Shown: piece by piece, positions 11,409-22,462 of the stretch
How positions within the stretch are numbered: the stretch's first letter is position 1
How the letters are laid out: the number at the start of each line of letters is the position of its first letter
NCBI RefSeq assembly: GCF_000421525.1
Contig: NZ_ATXE01000002.1
Coordinates: forward strand, 679,714-743,713
Length of the DNA: 64,000 bases
From: Aestuariimicrobium kwangyangense DSM 21549
GTDB lineage: Bacteria; Actinomycetota; Actinomycetes; Propionibacteriales; Propionibacteriaceae
Reading direction: 5' to 3'
Notes under the pieces: model-generated
Databases searched by the model: none
What the model saw: only the letters and a program-made list of their open reading frames with translations
What the model was told of the DNA's origin: nothing
Program-made: the position numbers and the translations under genes

Positions 11409-12388
11409 CGACGGAACCGGTCGTGACGTTGACCGCGTTCGTCCTCGTGGGGCTGTGCCGTCTCGTAGCGGTCGTAGGCGGCCACGATGCGTCCGACCAG
11501 CTTGTGTCGTACCACGTCGTGGTTGGTCAACTGGCAGAAGGTGATGTCGGCGACCCCGTCGAGGATGTGCTGCACGGCGCGCAGCCCGGACAGCTGCCCA
11601 CCGGGAAGGTCCACCTGGGTGACGTCGCCGGTGACCACCATCTTCGAACCGAACCCCAGCCGGGTGAGGAACATCTTCATCTGCTCCATCGACGTGTTCT
11701 GGGCCTCGTCGAGGATGATGAAGGCGTCGTTGAGGCTGCGCCCGCGCATGTAGGCGAGCGGCGCCACCTCGATGGTGCCCGCCGTCAACAGCTTGGGCAC
11801 CGACTCGGGGTCGACCATGTCGTGCAGGGCGTCGTAGAGCGGACGAAGATACGGGTCGATCTTGTCGTTGAGGGTGCCGGGCAGGAAGCCCAACTTCTCG
11901 CCCGCCTCGATCGCGGGGCGGGTCAGGATGATGCGGTTGACCTGCTTGGCCTGCAGCGCCTGCACGGCCTTGGCCATGGCCAGATAGGTCTTGCCCGTGC
12001 CCGCGGGGCCGATGCCGAACACGACCGTGTGCTGGTCGATGGCGTCGACGTACCGCTTCTGGTTGAGCGTCTTCGGGCGGATCGTCTTGCCGCGGTTGGA
12101 GAGGATGTTCTGGGTGAGCACCTCGGCGGGCGCCACCTGCTCCTGGGCCTCGCTCATCGTCACCACGCGCTCGACGGTCTCGGCAGTCAGCCCCTGACCG
12201 GTGCGCAGGATGGTGATCAACTCGGTCAGCACCTCTTGGGCGAAGACCACCTGGTCGGGGGTGCCACGCAGGGTCACCTCGTTGCCGCGCACGTGCAGGT
12301 CAGCCTCGAGTTCACGTTCGAGGATGCGCAGGAACTCATCGCGCGGGCCGAGCACGTTGACCATGGGGATGGACGCAGGAATCTGCAC
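11405..12388 (-). CDS. phoH: PhoH-like ATPase (YbeZ)
   Basis: A 327-residue P-loop ATPase with Walker A GPAGTGKT, Walker B FIILDEAQ and the family block [17 protein letters not shown]. An N-terminal KH-like region (about residues 15-75) precedes the ATPase core. PhoH/YbeZ proteins are presumed RNA helicases working with YbeY, which is encoded next with a four-base overlap. The start is a GTG at 12388 with no strong ribosome site; an ATG eight codons in (MVNVLG) is a possible alternative. A TAGAAT -10 lies about 75 bases upstream. Confidence 0.93.
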   Translation of the reverse strand: MQIPASIPMVNVLGPRDEFLRILERELEADLHVRGNEVTLRGTPDQVVFAQEVLTELITILRTGQGLTAETVERVVTMSEAQEQVAPAEVLTQNILSNRGKTIRPKTLNQKRYVDAIDQHTVVFGIGPAGTGKTYLAMAKAVQALQAKQVNRIILTRPAIEAGEKLGFLPGTLNDKIDPYLRPLYDALHDMVDPESVPKLLTAGTIEVAPLAYMRGRSLNDAFIILDEAQNTSMEQMKMFLTRLGFGSKMVVTGDVTQVDLPGGQLSGLRAVQHILDGVADITFCQLTNHDVVRHKLVGRIVAAYDRYETAQPHEDERGQRHDRFRR

Positions 12389-12673
12389 GATGCGCTCGGC
12401 TGGGAGCGGCGTGACGGTACTCAGGAGGGCCTCCGGGGCAGGACCGATGGGGTGGACGGCACCATTCTAGGCGCGCGCGCCCGCGTGATCGACCCGATTG
12501 ACCGTGGTGGGGTCGGCATCGGCTCGAGGCGAAATCCTCCCGCCGGATCCGCGCCAATCGGGGCACGTGGGAGGGCTTGTCGTCACGCAGGGTGACGGAA
12601 AGGCCCCTCAACTGCCTCTTCTCGCGTGGATGTGGGCCCCGCTGCGCTCCCGTCCGAGGACTAGGGTTCCCCG
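12389..12673. promoter_or_regulatory. Divergent promoter region between phoH and an MFS gene
   Basis: On the minus strand a good -10 TAGAAT (complement of 12464-12469) would drive the phoH operon; the -35 is unclear. On the plus strand TAGGGT at 12662-12667 ends six bases before the GTG of the MFS gene, the spacing of a leaderless transcript. An alternating GC run (around 12470-12480) lies next to the phoH -10. No gene-sized reading frame with family features was seen between the two starts. Confidence 0.5.
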
Positions 12674-13969
12674 GTGGCTCCCCGACTGTTCGCCGACACG
12701 CGGCCGCTCAGACACCCCGACTACCGGCGCCTGTGGACCGCCCAGATCGTCACCACGATCGGTGCCCAACTCACCGTCGTCAGCGTGCCGGCGCAGCTGT
12801 GGCAACTCACCCACGATTCCGCGATCGTCGGTCTGACCGGTGTCTTCGGACTGGTGCCCCTGCTCGTGTTCGGGCTGTGGGGCGGGGCGCTGGCCGACCA
12901 CTTCGACCGGCGCAAACTCGCCCTGCTCGCCGGGGTCGGCCTGGTCGCAGCCAGCAGCCTGTTCGCCGTGCAGGCGTTCGCGGGGCTGCACAACGTGTGG
13001 CTGATCCTCGGCCTGTTCTCGGTGCAGCAAGCCTTCTTCGCCATCACCTCACCGGCGCGCACGGCCATGCTCCCCAGCCTGGTCGAACCGGACGAACTGG
13101 CCGCCGCCAATGCCCTGAACACCACCGTCTTCCTCTTCGGTGGCATCGCGGGGCCGCTCGTCGGTGGCATGTTGATCCCAGTGCTGGGCTTCAGTTGGCT
13201 CTACCTCGCCGACGCCCTCTTCCTGCTGAGCACGGTCTACGCGGTCTGGAAGTTGCCGCCGATGCTCCCCCGCCGCTCCGAGGGCGCGGCAACGCATCGT
13301 CGTCCCGGACTGCGCTCCATTGCCGACGGTCTGGGCTATCTGAAGGGGTCGCCGGTGCTGTTGATGAGTTTCGTGGTCGACCTGGTGGCGATGATCTTCG
13401 GCATGCCGCGGGTGCTGTTCCCCCAGTTGGCCGACGTCAACTTCGGCGGACCCTCCGATGGCGGCGTGGCCCTGGCCGTGCTGTTCGCGGCGATCCCCTT
13501 CGGCGGCTTCCTCGGTGGTGTGTTCTCCGGCTGGGTCTCCCGGGTGCGCCACCACGGGGTCGCGGTGCTGGTCTGCGTCCTCTGCTGGGGTCTGTGCGTC
13601 ATCGCCTTCGGCCTCGCCTGCGTGCTGGCGGGAGGCACGATGCTGCCCTGGCTGGTGGTGGCCGTGGCCGCCATGGCGGTCGGCGGTGCGTCCGACACGG
13701 CCTCGTCCGCGTTTCGTTCGACGATGTTGATGCAGGCGGCCGACGATGACGTGCGGGGACGGCTGCAAGGGGTGTTCTTCGTCGTGGTGGTCGGCGGACC
13801 CCGGGTCGCCGACGTGGCGCACGGCTTGGCGGCCGCGAGGATCGGCGCGGGTTGGGCGTCCCTGTGGGGCGGTGTGTTGGTGGTGCTCGGCGTGGCGGCG
13901 TGCGCGGTGTTCGGGCGATCCTTCCGCGCCTACCGGGCCCCTGAGGTGACGGCGCTCAGAACCACCTGA
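12674..13969 (+). CDS. MFS transporter (EntS-like MFS_3 exporter)
   Basis: A 431-residue major facilitator with about twelve hydrophobic segments. It begins RPLRHPDYRRLWTAQIVTTIGAQLTVVSV, and the cytoplasmic loop motif GGALADHFDRRKL after TM2 is the MFS motif A. The sequence most resembles the MFS_3/EntS drug or siderophore efflux group; substrate unknown. It starts with GTG and probably lacks a 5' UTR. It sits on the strand opposite the housekeeping backbone, at the left edge of a roughly 5-kb insertion between tgt and phoH. Confidence 0.85.
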   Translation: MAPRLFADTRPLRHPDYRRLWTAQIVTTIGAQLTVVSVPAQLWQLTHDSAIVGLTGVFGLVPLLVFGLWGGALADHFDRRKLALLAGVGLVAASSLFAVQAFAGLHNVWLILGLFSVQQAFFAITSPARTAMLPSLVEPDELAAANALNTTVFLFGGIAGPLVGGMLIPVLGFSWLYLADALFLLSTVYAVWKLPPMLPRRSEGAATHRRPGLRSIADGLGYLKGSPVLLMSFVVDLVAMIFGMPRVLFPQLADVNFGGPSDGGVALAVLFAAIPFGGFLGGVFSGWVSRVRHHGVAVLVCVLCWGLCVIAFGLACVLAGGTMLPWLVVAVAAMAVGGASDTASSAFRSTMLMQAADDDVRGRLQGVFFVVVVGGPRVADVAHGLAAARIGAGWASLWGGVLVVLGVAACAVFGRSFRAYRAPEVTALRTT

Positions 13970-13970
13970 T

Positions 13971-13988
13971 CCCACCAAGGGCGGTGGG
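13971..13988. terminator. Short hairpin between convergent MFS and DUF5709 genes
   Basis: CCCACC and GGTGGG form a six-base stem around a six-base loop, directly between the two stop codons. It is modest in strength and has no T-tract, so it is only a candidate terminator. Confidence 0.35.
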
Positions 13989-13991
13989 CTG

Positions 13992-14486
13992 TCAGCGGGC
14001 GACCTCGGAGGCCACCGGCTCGTCCCACTCCTCGCCGTCCCATTCCTCGTCGGGATCGTCGTGGTCGGGATCGTAGATGTGCATGGCCGCTTCTTCCGCG
14101 GAGGCCGCACCACCCGCGAAGCCGACGTCGACGCCGACCTCGTCCTTCTCGGTGTCGACGCCGTCCTCGCCGAGCTTGGCATCGACCAGTCGGCCGGCGC
14201 GTTGGCGTCCGACCTCGCGCTTCTCGTGGTCGGGATTCCAGTCCTCGTGGCGACGGACGACCTCCGGCTCCTCCTGGCTGATCCGCATCTCGAGGGTCTC
14301 TCCCTCGCGCTGTTCGGTGGCCGTGTTGCCGAAGCCCTGGGCCGCGGACCAGTGGTCGGGAGCGATCCAGCCCTCGTCGAGGGGATCGTTCACCCCCCGG
14401 TCGATCAGGGTGTCGACCTGGTCGAGCTGGTCGAGCTGCTCGGAGTCCTCGGGGACCACTTCGTCGGTGCTGAATGAGCCTTCCAT
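13992..14486 (-). CDS. DUF5709 family protein
   Basis: A 164-residue acidic, largely soluble protein of unknown function. Diagnostic stretches are DPLDEGWIAPDHWSAAQGFG, EQREGETLEMRISQEEPEV and a C-terminal FAGGAASAEEAAMHI. The family occurs in actinobacteria and is usually encoded alone. I place the start at 14486 (MEGSFSTDEVV) because family similarity begins there and an upstream start at 14591 would run through the palindromic operator. The gene is divergent from padR across that operator, so PadR may control it. No signal peptide, membrane span or catalytic motif is visible. Confidence 0.78.
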   Translation of the reverse strand: MEGSFSTDEVVPEDSEQLDQLDQVDTLIDRGVNDPLDEGWIAPDHWSAAQGFGNTATEQREGETLEMRISQEEPEVVRRHEDWNPDHEKREVGRQRAGRLVDAKLGEDGVDTEKDEVGVDVGFAGGAASAEEAAMHIYDPDHDDPDEEWDGEEWDEPVASEVAR

Positions 14487-14575
14487 GACCCGATTCTGCC
14501 ACTGACTCACGTCCAGGCAAGGCGGAACGCCGAGGTTCCAGCGGGTATCCATCGGAGCACTTCGCGACAGTTCTA

Positions 14576-14602
14576 GATATATCGTTGACATATCGCGATA
14601 TG
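14576..14602. promoter_or_regulatory. Palindromic operator upstream of padR
   Basis: Two AT-rich palindromes stand out in GC-rich DNA: GATATATC (14576-14583) and a perfect 14-mer CATATCGCGATATG (14589-14602). A TTGACA -35-like hexamer (14585-14590) on the plus strand lies between and partly inside them. On the minus strand TAGAAC (complement of 14570-14575) could be the DUF5709 -10. PadR proteins usually repress themselves through such sites. Confidence 0.6.
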
Positions 14603-14706
14603 GCCGTCACAGTTGATCTCGTGAGCCCGAGACGTCGTGCCCACCTCCACAACTCCAGCGTGGCGCCCCCGGGGCCCACCGACCAACACGAAACGAGACA
14701 GCAATC

Positions 14707-15402
14707 ATGAAGAGCTTCGACTTCACTCCCCCATTCGGGGGGCGCCACGAGCACCCCCACAACCATCGCCCCGAACCCGAGGGCCCCGACGGTGACGGGC
14801 GCGGACCGCGTGGTCGCCACCGTCGCCATGATGGCTTCGGGCCCGGTCCGGAGGCTCCGGGCTTCAATCCACCCTTCGGCGGCCCGGGCTTCGGCCGGGG
14901 TTTCGGGTTCGGGCCCGGCTTCGGGCCCGGCTTCGGCGGCCCTCGTGGCCGCGGCGGCAGGGCCCGACGTGGGGACGTGCGACTGGCGGCCCTGCTGCTG
15001 ATCGCCGAGGAACCGCGAAACGGCTACCAGATCATCCAGGAACTCGGTGATCGCTCCGAAGGAGCATGGAAGCCAAGCCCCGGCGCCATCTACCCCGCCC
15101 TCAGCCAACTGACCGACGAGGGCCTGATCCGCGAGACCGAGTCCGGCGGCCGCCGTCTCTACGAGATCACCGAGGAGGGCCGAGCCGAGTCCGAGCGGGC
15201 CGCCGATCGTCCCGCTCCTTGGGAGCAGACCAGCGATGGCTCGGACGACAACGCCCAGGCCCAACTGTTCAAGGCACTCGGCGGACTCGCCCACGCCGCC
15301 AAGGCCGTCGCACAGACCGGTGACGAGGAGCTCGCGAAGCGGGCCGCCGAGCTGGTGACCAGCACTCGAAAGCAGCTCTACGGCCTGCTCGCCGAGCAGT
15401 GA
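14707..15402 (+). CDS. PadR family transcriptional regulator with a Gly/Phe/Pro-rich N-terminus
   Basis: A 231-residue protein. Residues 1-95 are low complexity, rich in His, Gly, Pro and Phe with GFGPGFGPGFGG repeats. The PadR winged helix (about 96-160) follows: DVRLAALLLIAEEPRNGYQII, WKPSPGAIYPALSQLTDEGLI, and the wing RRLYEITEEGR. A C-terminal helical part would mediate dimerisation. Such regulators typically repress export or stress genes. The His-rich, disordered N-terminus is unusual in length and could bind metal or drive clustering; that is inference. It probably autoregulates via the palindromes about 105 bases upstream. Confidence 0.88.
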   Translation: MKSFDFTPPFGGRHEHPHNHRPEPEGPDGDGRGPRGRHRRHDGFGPGPEAPGFNPPFGGPGFGRGFGFGPGFGPGFGGPRGRGGRARRGDVRLAALLLIAEEPRNGYQIIQELGDRSEGAWKPSPGAIYPALSQLTDEGLIRETESGGRRLYEITEEGRAESERAADRPAPWEQTSDGSDDNAQAQLFKALGGLAHAAKAVAQTGDEELAKRAAELVTSTRKQLYGLLAEQ

Positions 15403-15439
15403 TGTGCCCCGCGGCACGCCGATCGGCGACGATGGACAC

Positions 15440-16441
15440 ATGGATCGTCGCCACCTCCTGACCCTGACCGGCAGTTCCGCACTCGGAGCCGCTGCCGCCC
15501 TCGCGGGCTGCGGCGGCTCCTCCACGCCCGGGCACGGATCGTCCGTGAAGGGGCGCTCCACCGCCACTCGGTCACCGGTGCCCACCGCCAGCGCGACCCC
15601 TCCCTCCTCGCCCTCAGCCCCCTCGAGCCCTGCGAGTACCCCCTCGTTCGACACGCCGGGAGGAATGACGCCCCTCTCGAGCGGTGCCCGGCTCGTCGGT
15701 TGGTGCGGCCATCCCGGCGCACCGGGGCAGGGACGCCTCGGGGTCGGGAACGACCTGGCCGCCCGCACGACCGAGATGCTTGCCCTGACCCGTCAGTACG
15801 CCGGGGCGAAGCCCGTCGTCCCGGTGATGGAACTCATCGTCACCACCGTGCACGCCACGCCGGGCGCCGACGGCACGTACCGCACCCGCATCGACGGGGC
15901 CGTCATCGACCAGTGGCTGGCCATGGCCAGACGCCGGCGGGCGCTGCTGCTGCTCAACATCCAGCCCGGCCGGGCGCGCTTCATCGATGAGGTCAGGGCC
16001 TACGAACGCTGGTTGGAGGAGCCCGACGTCGGCGTGGCCCTCGACCCGGAATGGTCGGTCCAACCGGGACAGGTGCCCGGGCGGGTCTTCGGACACACCA
16101 CCGGAGCGGAGCTCAACCTGGTGGGGCAGTACCTGTCGGCGCTGGTCTCCCGTCGTGGTCTGCCCGAGAAGGTGGCCGTCTTCCACCAGCTCAACCCCGG
16201 GGTCGTCCGCCAGGAATCCACGCTGCGCCCCTACCCCGGCATGGCCTGGGTGAAATCCGTCGACGGCATCGGCAGCCCGGGAGCGAAGGTGGCGACGTGG
16301 AAGCGTGTGACCGCCACCACTCCCGACTTCGTGCGGTTGGGCTTCAAGCTCTTCTACCAGGAGGACGTCAAGACCGGGGGCCGACTGATGACCCCGGCAG
16401 AGGTACTCGCGCTCCACCCCGTCTATGTCATGTACGAGTGA
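15440..16441 (+). CDS. Predicted lipoprotein of unknown function
   Basis: A 333-residue protein with a Tat-like lipoprotein signal (MDRRHLLTLTG, then ALAGC with Cys24) and a Ser/Pro/Thr-rich linker to about residue 75. The remaining ~255 residues look like an alpha/beta barrel (KPVVPVMELIVTTVH, RRALLLLNIQPG, DVGVALDPEWS, EKVAVFHQLNPG), resembling glycoside-hydrolase-like folds, but I cannot name the family. The start at 15440 is chosen over 15404 because it begins the signal. It follows padR by 37 bases on the same strand, so PadR control of this gene is possible. Confidence 0.7.
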   Translation: MDRRHLLTLTGSSALGAAAALAGCGGSSTPGHGSSVKGRSTATRSPVPTASATPPSSPSAPSSPASTPSFDTPGGMTPLSSGARLVGWCGHPGAPGQGRLGVGNDLAARTTEMLALTRQYAGAKPVVPVMELIVTTVHATPGADGTYRTRIDGAVIDQWLAMARRRRALLLLNIQPGRARFIDEVRAYERWLEEPDVGVALDPEWSVQPGQVPGRVFGHTTGAELNLVGQYLSALVSRRGLPEKVAVFHQLNPGVVRQESTLRPYPGMAWVKSVDGIGSPGAKVATWKRVTATTPDFVRLGFKLFYQEDVKTGGRLMTPAEVLALHPVYVMYE

Positions 16442-16471
16442 GCCAACCGACTCCGCATACACTGACCGATC

Positions 16472-17182
16472 GTGATCGAGACCTCCCCCACGTCCCGCAC
16501 CCAGCCCGACACCGCCGGCCCCGCGTGGGCCGACCCGGGGTCCGGCCACTACGCGGTGCTGCTGGCCAGCATCAGCGTGGTCGTGATCCTGTCGAACATC
16601 GGCGGCTCCAAGGGGGTGCAGTTCGGACCGATCATCACAGACGGTGGCTTCTTCCTGTTCCCGCTGGCCTACATCCTCGGCGACGTCATCACCGAGTTGT
16701 ACGGCGCGAGGGCGGCCCGCCGGGCGATCGTGATGGGATTCATCGCCGCGGTCGTCTCGGTGATCTGTTACGCCATCATCATCGTGCTGCCCGGGTTCAA
16801 CGACGACTACGGCATCGCGAAGCAGTCAGCCCTCGAGACGGCCCTGGGCCCCGTCTGGCAGATCGTGCTCGCGGGGCTGCTGGGCTACGCAGCGGGGCAG
16901 ACGCTCAACTCGACCGTGATGGTGCTGATGAAGAGGCGCACCCTCGAGCGGGGGCTGTTCGCGCGACTCGCCTCGTCCACCGGTCTGGGCGAATTGGTCG
17001 ACACCCTGGTCTTCTGCACCGTGGCAGCGACCGCGATCGGTATCACCACCGTCGGCCAGTGGGCCAACTACACCTGCTTCGGATTCGTCTACAAGGTGGC
17101 GGTGCAGTACGCCGTCATGCCGGCCACCGCCTGGCTGATCAAGTGGCTGAAGCGCCACGAGCCCAGCTACCGTCCCCGCTGA
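16472..17182 (+). CDS. Queuosine precursor transporter (YhhQ/QPTR family)
   Basis: A 236-residue, six-helix membrane protein of the vitamin uptake-like ECF/YhhQ group (formerly DUF165). Characteristic parts are VVILSNIGGSKGVQFGP, PLAYILGDVITELYGARAARRAI, and the later ELVDTLVFCTVA. Homologues import queuosine precursors such as preQ0, preQ1 or queuine. GTG start, with TACACT ending eight bases before it, suggesting a leaderless transcript. It faces tgt, whose enzyme would insert the imported base into tRNA. No queuosine biosynthesis gene (queC, queD, queE, queF, queA) is present in this window. Confidence 0.88.
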   Translation: MIETSPTSRTQPDTAGPAWADPGSGHYAVLLASISVVVILSNIGGSKGVQFGPIITDGGFFLFPLAYILGDVITELYGARAARRAIVMGFIAAVVSVICYAIIIVLPGFNDDYGIAKQSALETALGPVWQIVLAGLLGYAAGQTLNSTVMVLMKRRTLERGLFARLASSTGLGELVDTLVFCTVAATAIGITTVGQWANYTCFGFVYKVAVQYAVMPATAWLIKWLKRHEPSYRPR

Positions 17183-17210
17183 GCCGCTCGTCCACCGGAA
17201 CCCGGCCCCC

Positions 17211-19179
<1,969 letters not shown>

Positions 19180-19183
<4 letters not shown>

Positions 19184-20376
19184 CCGCCGAAGGCTTCCTT
19201 CAGGCGTCCGAAGACTCCCTTGCCGTGCTTGGTCATCTTGGGCACCACGGAGGTCTCGTCGCGCAGTTCAGCCAGTCGGACCAGCAGCTCGCGCTGCTCG
19301 TCGTCGAGCTTGGTGGGGGTCTGCACCAGCAGGGTGACACCGAGTTCGCCCCGTCGTCCGCTGCGAAGGTTGGGCACGCCGCGTCCCTCGACCACCAACC
19401 GGGTGCCCGACTGGGTACCGGTGGGGATCTCGACGTCGACCCAGCGGTCGGCCTCGTCGGTCTCCTCGCGCTCGGATTCCAGGGTGGCGATCTGCACCGT
19501 GGTGCCCAGCGCGGCGGCGGTCATCGGTACCCGGATCACCGTCTCGAGGTTGTCGTCCTCGCGGGTGAAGGTCTCGTGGTTGGCCACGATCAGTTCGACG
19601 TAGAGGTCACCGGCCTGGCCACCACCGGGACCCACCTCACCCTGAGCCTCGAGGTGGATGCGGTTGCCCGACTTGACCCCGGCGGGGATCTTCACGTTGA
19701 TGGTGCGCTTGTGCCGGACCCGACCCTCCCCCGAGCACTCGGTGCAGGGATGGGCGATGATCGAGCCGAAGCCGCGGCAGTTGGGGCAGGCCTGGGAGGT
19801 GCGGATGTCGCCGAGGAAGGATCGCTGGATCTGGGTGATCTCGCCGTGCCCGTCACAGACGGTGCAGGTGACCGGCTCCTGGCCGTCCTCGGAACCCTTG
19901 CCGGCACAGGTGGGGCAGACGACCGCCGTGTCGATGCTGATCGGCTTGGTGAGACCGAAGGCCGCCTCGGCGAGGGTCAGCTGGGCGCGCACCAGCGCGT
20001 CCTGACCACGCCGCACCCGGCTGCGGGGTCCTCTCGAGGACTGGGCCCCGAACATGGCGTCGACCAGGTTGGTGAAGTCGAACCCGGCACCACCGAAGTT
20101 GCCGCCGAACCCGTCGAACCCCTGGCCGCCGCCGAAGCCGCTGAAACCCGACCCCATCGGGTCTCCGCCGCGGTCGTAGACGGCCCGCTTGTTCGGGTCG
20201 TGCAACACCTCGTAGGCCTCTTGCACCTGCTTGAACTTCTCTGCCGAATCGGCATCGGCTGCGACGTCGGGATGCACCTTCATCGCCATCCGGCGATAGG
20301 CCTTCTTGATCTGCTCGGGGGTGGCGTCGCGGGCGACGCCGAGAACCTCGTAGTAGTCGGTCTGGGAGGGGCTCAT
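19180..20376 (-). CDS. dnaJ: Molecular chaperone DnaJ
   Basis: A 398-residue type I Hsp40 that delivers substrates to DnaK. The J domain (residues 6-70) would hold the HPD motif ([11 protein letters not shown]), followed by a short Gly/Phe region. A zinc-finger domain has four CxxCxGxG-type repeats ([32 protein letters not shown]), and the C-terminal substrate-binding domain contains [13 protein letters not shown]. The start at 20376 (MSPSQTDYY) is the family start; a longer frame from 20448 adds unrelated residues. It is 28 bases downstream of hrcA, the usual order for the second dnaJ of actinobacteria. Confidence 0.95.
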
Positions 20377-20404
20377 CTGCGTTGGGACATCCTTCTGGGG
20401 TTGG

Positions 20405-21421
20405 TCAACCTTCTGACAGGAAACGGCCGAGATATCGCGCGACGGCACTCACCGAGGCCATCGTCTGGGGGTAGTCCATGCGGGTGGGGCCGACGACCCC
20501 GAGGCTGGCCCATGCCGAGGCCTGTGGGCCGTAGGCGCTGGCCACCATGGACGTCGAACGCAGCTGTTCGACGGAGTTCTCGTGCCCGATCCTCACCCCG
20601 ATCTCGTGGCCCTGCACTGTCTCACCAAGCAGGCGGAGCAACACCACCTGCTCCTCGAGCGCCTCGAGCACCGGCTTGACGGTGCTCTCGAACTGGTCGG
20701 TGAAACGGGTGAGGTACGGCACTCCGGCGACCGCCACGCGGGCCGAGGCCCGGTCGACGGCCAACAGTTCGAGCACCGTCGCCACGAGGGCGGCCGCGGG
20801 CATGGCGTCGTCGGGTGAGATGTCGGCCAAGAGGGCCGTCAACTGCTGGGCGGCCTGCGAGGTGGCGAGGCCGACGATGCTGCCGTTCAGCTTCTCGCGC
20901 AACCGCGCCAACAGGGCCTCGTCGTGATCAGGCAGCTCGATCACCTGCTGCTCGATACGCCCGGTCGACGTGATCAGCACCACCATCACCCGGTCAACGG
21001 TGAGGCTGACGAGTTCGACGTGGCGGACGATCGCCGAGTTCGACGCCGGGTACTGCACGATCGCCACCTGCTGGGTGATCTGCGCCAGCAGGCGCACCGT
21101 CCTCAGCACGATGTCGTCGACGTCGACCGCACCGGAGAGGAACGTCTGGATGGCTCGCCGTTCGGCCGCCGACAGCGGCTTGATGCTGGCCAAGCGGTCG
21201 ACGAAGATGCGATAGCCCTTGTCGGTGGGGATTCGTCCGGCGCTGGTGTGGGGCTGCGTGATGTAGCCCTCCTCCTCCAGCACCGCCATGTCGTTGCGCA
21301 CGGTGGCGGGCGAGACGTTGAGCTGGTGGCGATCCACCAGGGCCTTCGACCCGACTGGCTCGCGCGACTCGACGTAGTCGGTGACGATGGCGCGGAGCAC
21401 CTCGAGTTTGCGGTCGTCCAT
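20405..21421 (-). CDS. hrcA: Heat-shock repressor HrcA
   Basis: A 338-residue repressor of class I heat-shock genes. The N-terminal winged helix (residues about 1-70; [34 protein letters not shown]) binds CIRCE; a GAF-like domain follows ([19 protein letters not shown]), ending in [17 protein letters not shown]. The start at 21421 has a strong AGGAGG ribosome site, which excludes a longer frame starting inside the operator. HrcA needs GroEL to fold, which links repression to chaperone load. A perfect CIRCE lies 26 bases upstream, so the gene is autoregulated. Confidence 0.96.
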   Translation of the reverse strand: MDDRKLEVLRAIVTDYVESREPVGSKALVDRHQLNVSPATVRNDMAVLEEEGYITQPHTSAGRIPTDKGYRIFVDRLASIKPLSAAERRAIQTFLSGAVDVDDIVLRTVRLLAQITQQVAIVQYPASNSAIVRHVELVSLTVDRVMVVLITSTGRIEQQVIELPDHDEALLARLREKLNGSIVGLATSQAAQQLTALLADISPDDAMPAAALVATVLELLAVDRASARVAVAGVPYLTRFTDQFESTVKPVLEALEEQVVLLRLLGETVQGHEIGVRIGHENSVEQLRSTSMVASAYGPQASAWASLGVVGPTRMDYPQTMASVSAVARYLGRFLSEG

Positions 21422-21446
21422 GGTCACCTCCTGCCGGCCGGTGGCG

Positions 21447-21473
21447 CTGGCACTCCGCCAGGCCGAGTGCCAG
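21447..21473. promoter_or_regulatory. CIRCE operator
   Basis: CTGGCACTC (21447-21455), a nine-base spacer, and GAGTGCCAG (21465-21473) form a perfect CIRCE-type inverted repeat (consensus TTAGCACTC-N9-GAGTGCTAA). It overlaps TACACT (complement of 21472-21477), the likely -10 of hrcA. It also lies just upstream of TAGGCT (21482-21487), a likely -10 of the divergent hydrolase gene. Confidence 0.92.
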
Positions 21474-21494
21474 TGTAACGCTAGGCTCGCGGAC

Positions 21495-22397
21495 ATGGAG
21501 TTCTCTCTGGGTCAGTGGCAGCCCGTGGCCGACCGCGTCTGGGTCGCCGTGGCGGAGCCCGCCTCGGTCAACATCGGGCTCGTGGTCGGCGACCGCGCCG
21601 TACTGGTGGTCGACACCGGATCCTCGCCCGAGCAGGGCGCGATGATCGCCGCATCCGCCGCCGAACATGCCGGACGACCCGTCACGCACGTGGTTGTCAC
21701 GCACGACCACTTCGACCACTTCTGGGGGTTGGCCGGCTTCGGGTCCGAGGTGGTCTCGATCGCGCACGAGTCCGCGCACCTGCCCACAGGCGATGGGCGT
21801 GAGGTTCCTGACGGCCCTGGCGAGCCGACACCCGCCGTCCCGGAGGGCCTGGCGGCCGCCACGACGACCGTCGCCATGGTGAAGGCGATCGACCTGGGCG
21901 GGGCCAGGGCAGAGATCATCCACCACGGGCGTGGTCACACCCAGGGCGACCTGGTGGTGCACCTGCCCGAGCGGGACGTCGTGTTCACCGGAGACCTCGT
22001 CGAGGTCGGCGCCGAACCCAGTTTCGGGCCCGACAGCACCGTCGAGACCTGGGCCGCCACCCTCGACGGCATGCTGGGCGCCACCCTGGACTCGACCCGT
22101 TTCGTGCCCGGCCACGGTTCCGTCGTCGACAAGCAGGTCGTCTTCGAGCAGCGCGCCAACGTCTCGACCATCTACGGCCAGGCCGAACAACTCGTCGGTC
22201 GGGGCATCAGACTCGATCAGGCCCTCGAGGCACTCGACACCCCGGAGATCGACGGACGACCCCACCCGGGGGCCTCTCAGTGGGACTGGCCGTACTCAGC
22301 TCGGACGATCCGCACCGCCCTTCCCCTGGCCTATGCCGAACTGGCTGCCAAGGGCCTCGAGCCCCGCACCTCCCTGCCGCTGCTGGGACGCCTCTGA
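21495..22397 (+). CDS. Metallo-beta-lactamase-fold hydrolase
   Basis: A 300-residue enzyme with a complete MBL metal site: THDHFDHF (HxHxDH), IIHHGRGHTQGD, FTGDLVEVG and FVPGHG. It resembles the SoxH/quinoprotein-relay or cyclase-like MBL groups, and its substrate is unknown. No signal peptide is visible. The start at 21495 follows TAGGCT by seven bases, so the mRNA is probably leaderless. It diverges from hrcA across the CIRCE element, whose position could also block this promoter. A fused ABC exporter follows on the same strand after 65 bases. Confidence 0.85.
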   Translation: MEFSLGQWQPVADRVWVAVAEPASVNIGLVVGDRAVLVVDTGSSPEQGAMIAASAAEHAGRPVTHVVVTHDHFDHFWGLAGFGSEVVSIAHESAHLPTGDGREVPDGPGEPTPAVPEGLAAATTTVAMVKAIDLGGARAEIIHHGRGHTQGDLVVHLPERDVVFTGDLVEVGAEPSFGPDSTVETWAATLDGMLGATLDSTRFVPGHGSVVDKQVVFEQRANVSTIYGQAEQLVGRGIRLDQALEALDTPEIDGRPHPGASQWDWPYSARTIRTALPLAYAELAAKGLEPRTSLPLLGRL

Positions 22398-22415
22398 GGA
22401 GGACCGTCCAGCGAT

Positions 22416-22430
22416 AATTGGCGCGCAATT
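22416..22430. repeat. Inverted repeat AATTG-N5-CAATT
   Basis: A 15-base dyad with perfect five-base AT-rich arms around GCGCG, 33 bases before the ABC exporter start. It is conspicuous in GC-rich DNA and placed like an operator. No regulator gene is adjacent. Confidence 0.35.
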
Positions 22431-22462
22431 CGTCAGTCCCTGGACCTAGGCTGGTCGGCGCC

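Noticed and set aside
14487..14591. N-terminal extension of DUF5709 to an ATG at 14591
   Set aside because: It would place coding sequence in the palindromic operator and adds residues without family similarity.
14880..14945. Repeated GGCTTCGGGCCC-type units
   Set aside because: They encode the GFGPGFGP low-complexity stretch of the PadR protein in frame; not CRISPR or an independent repeat element.
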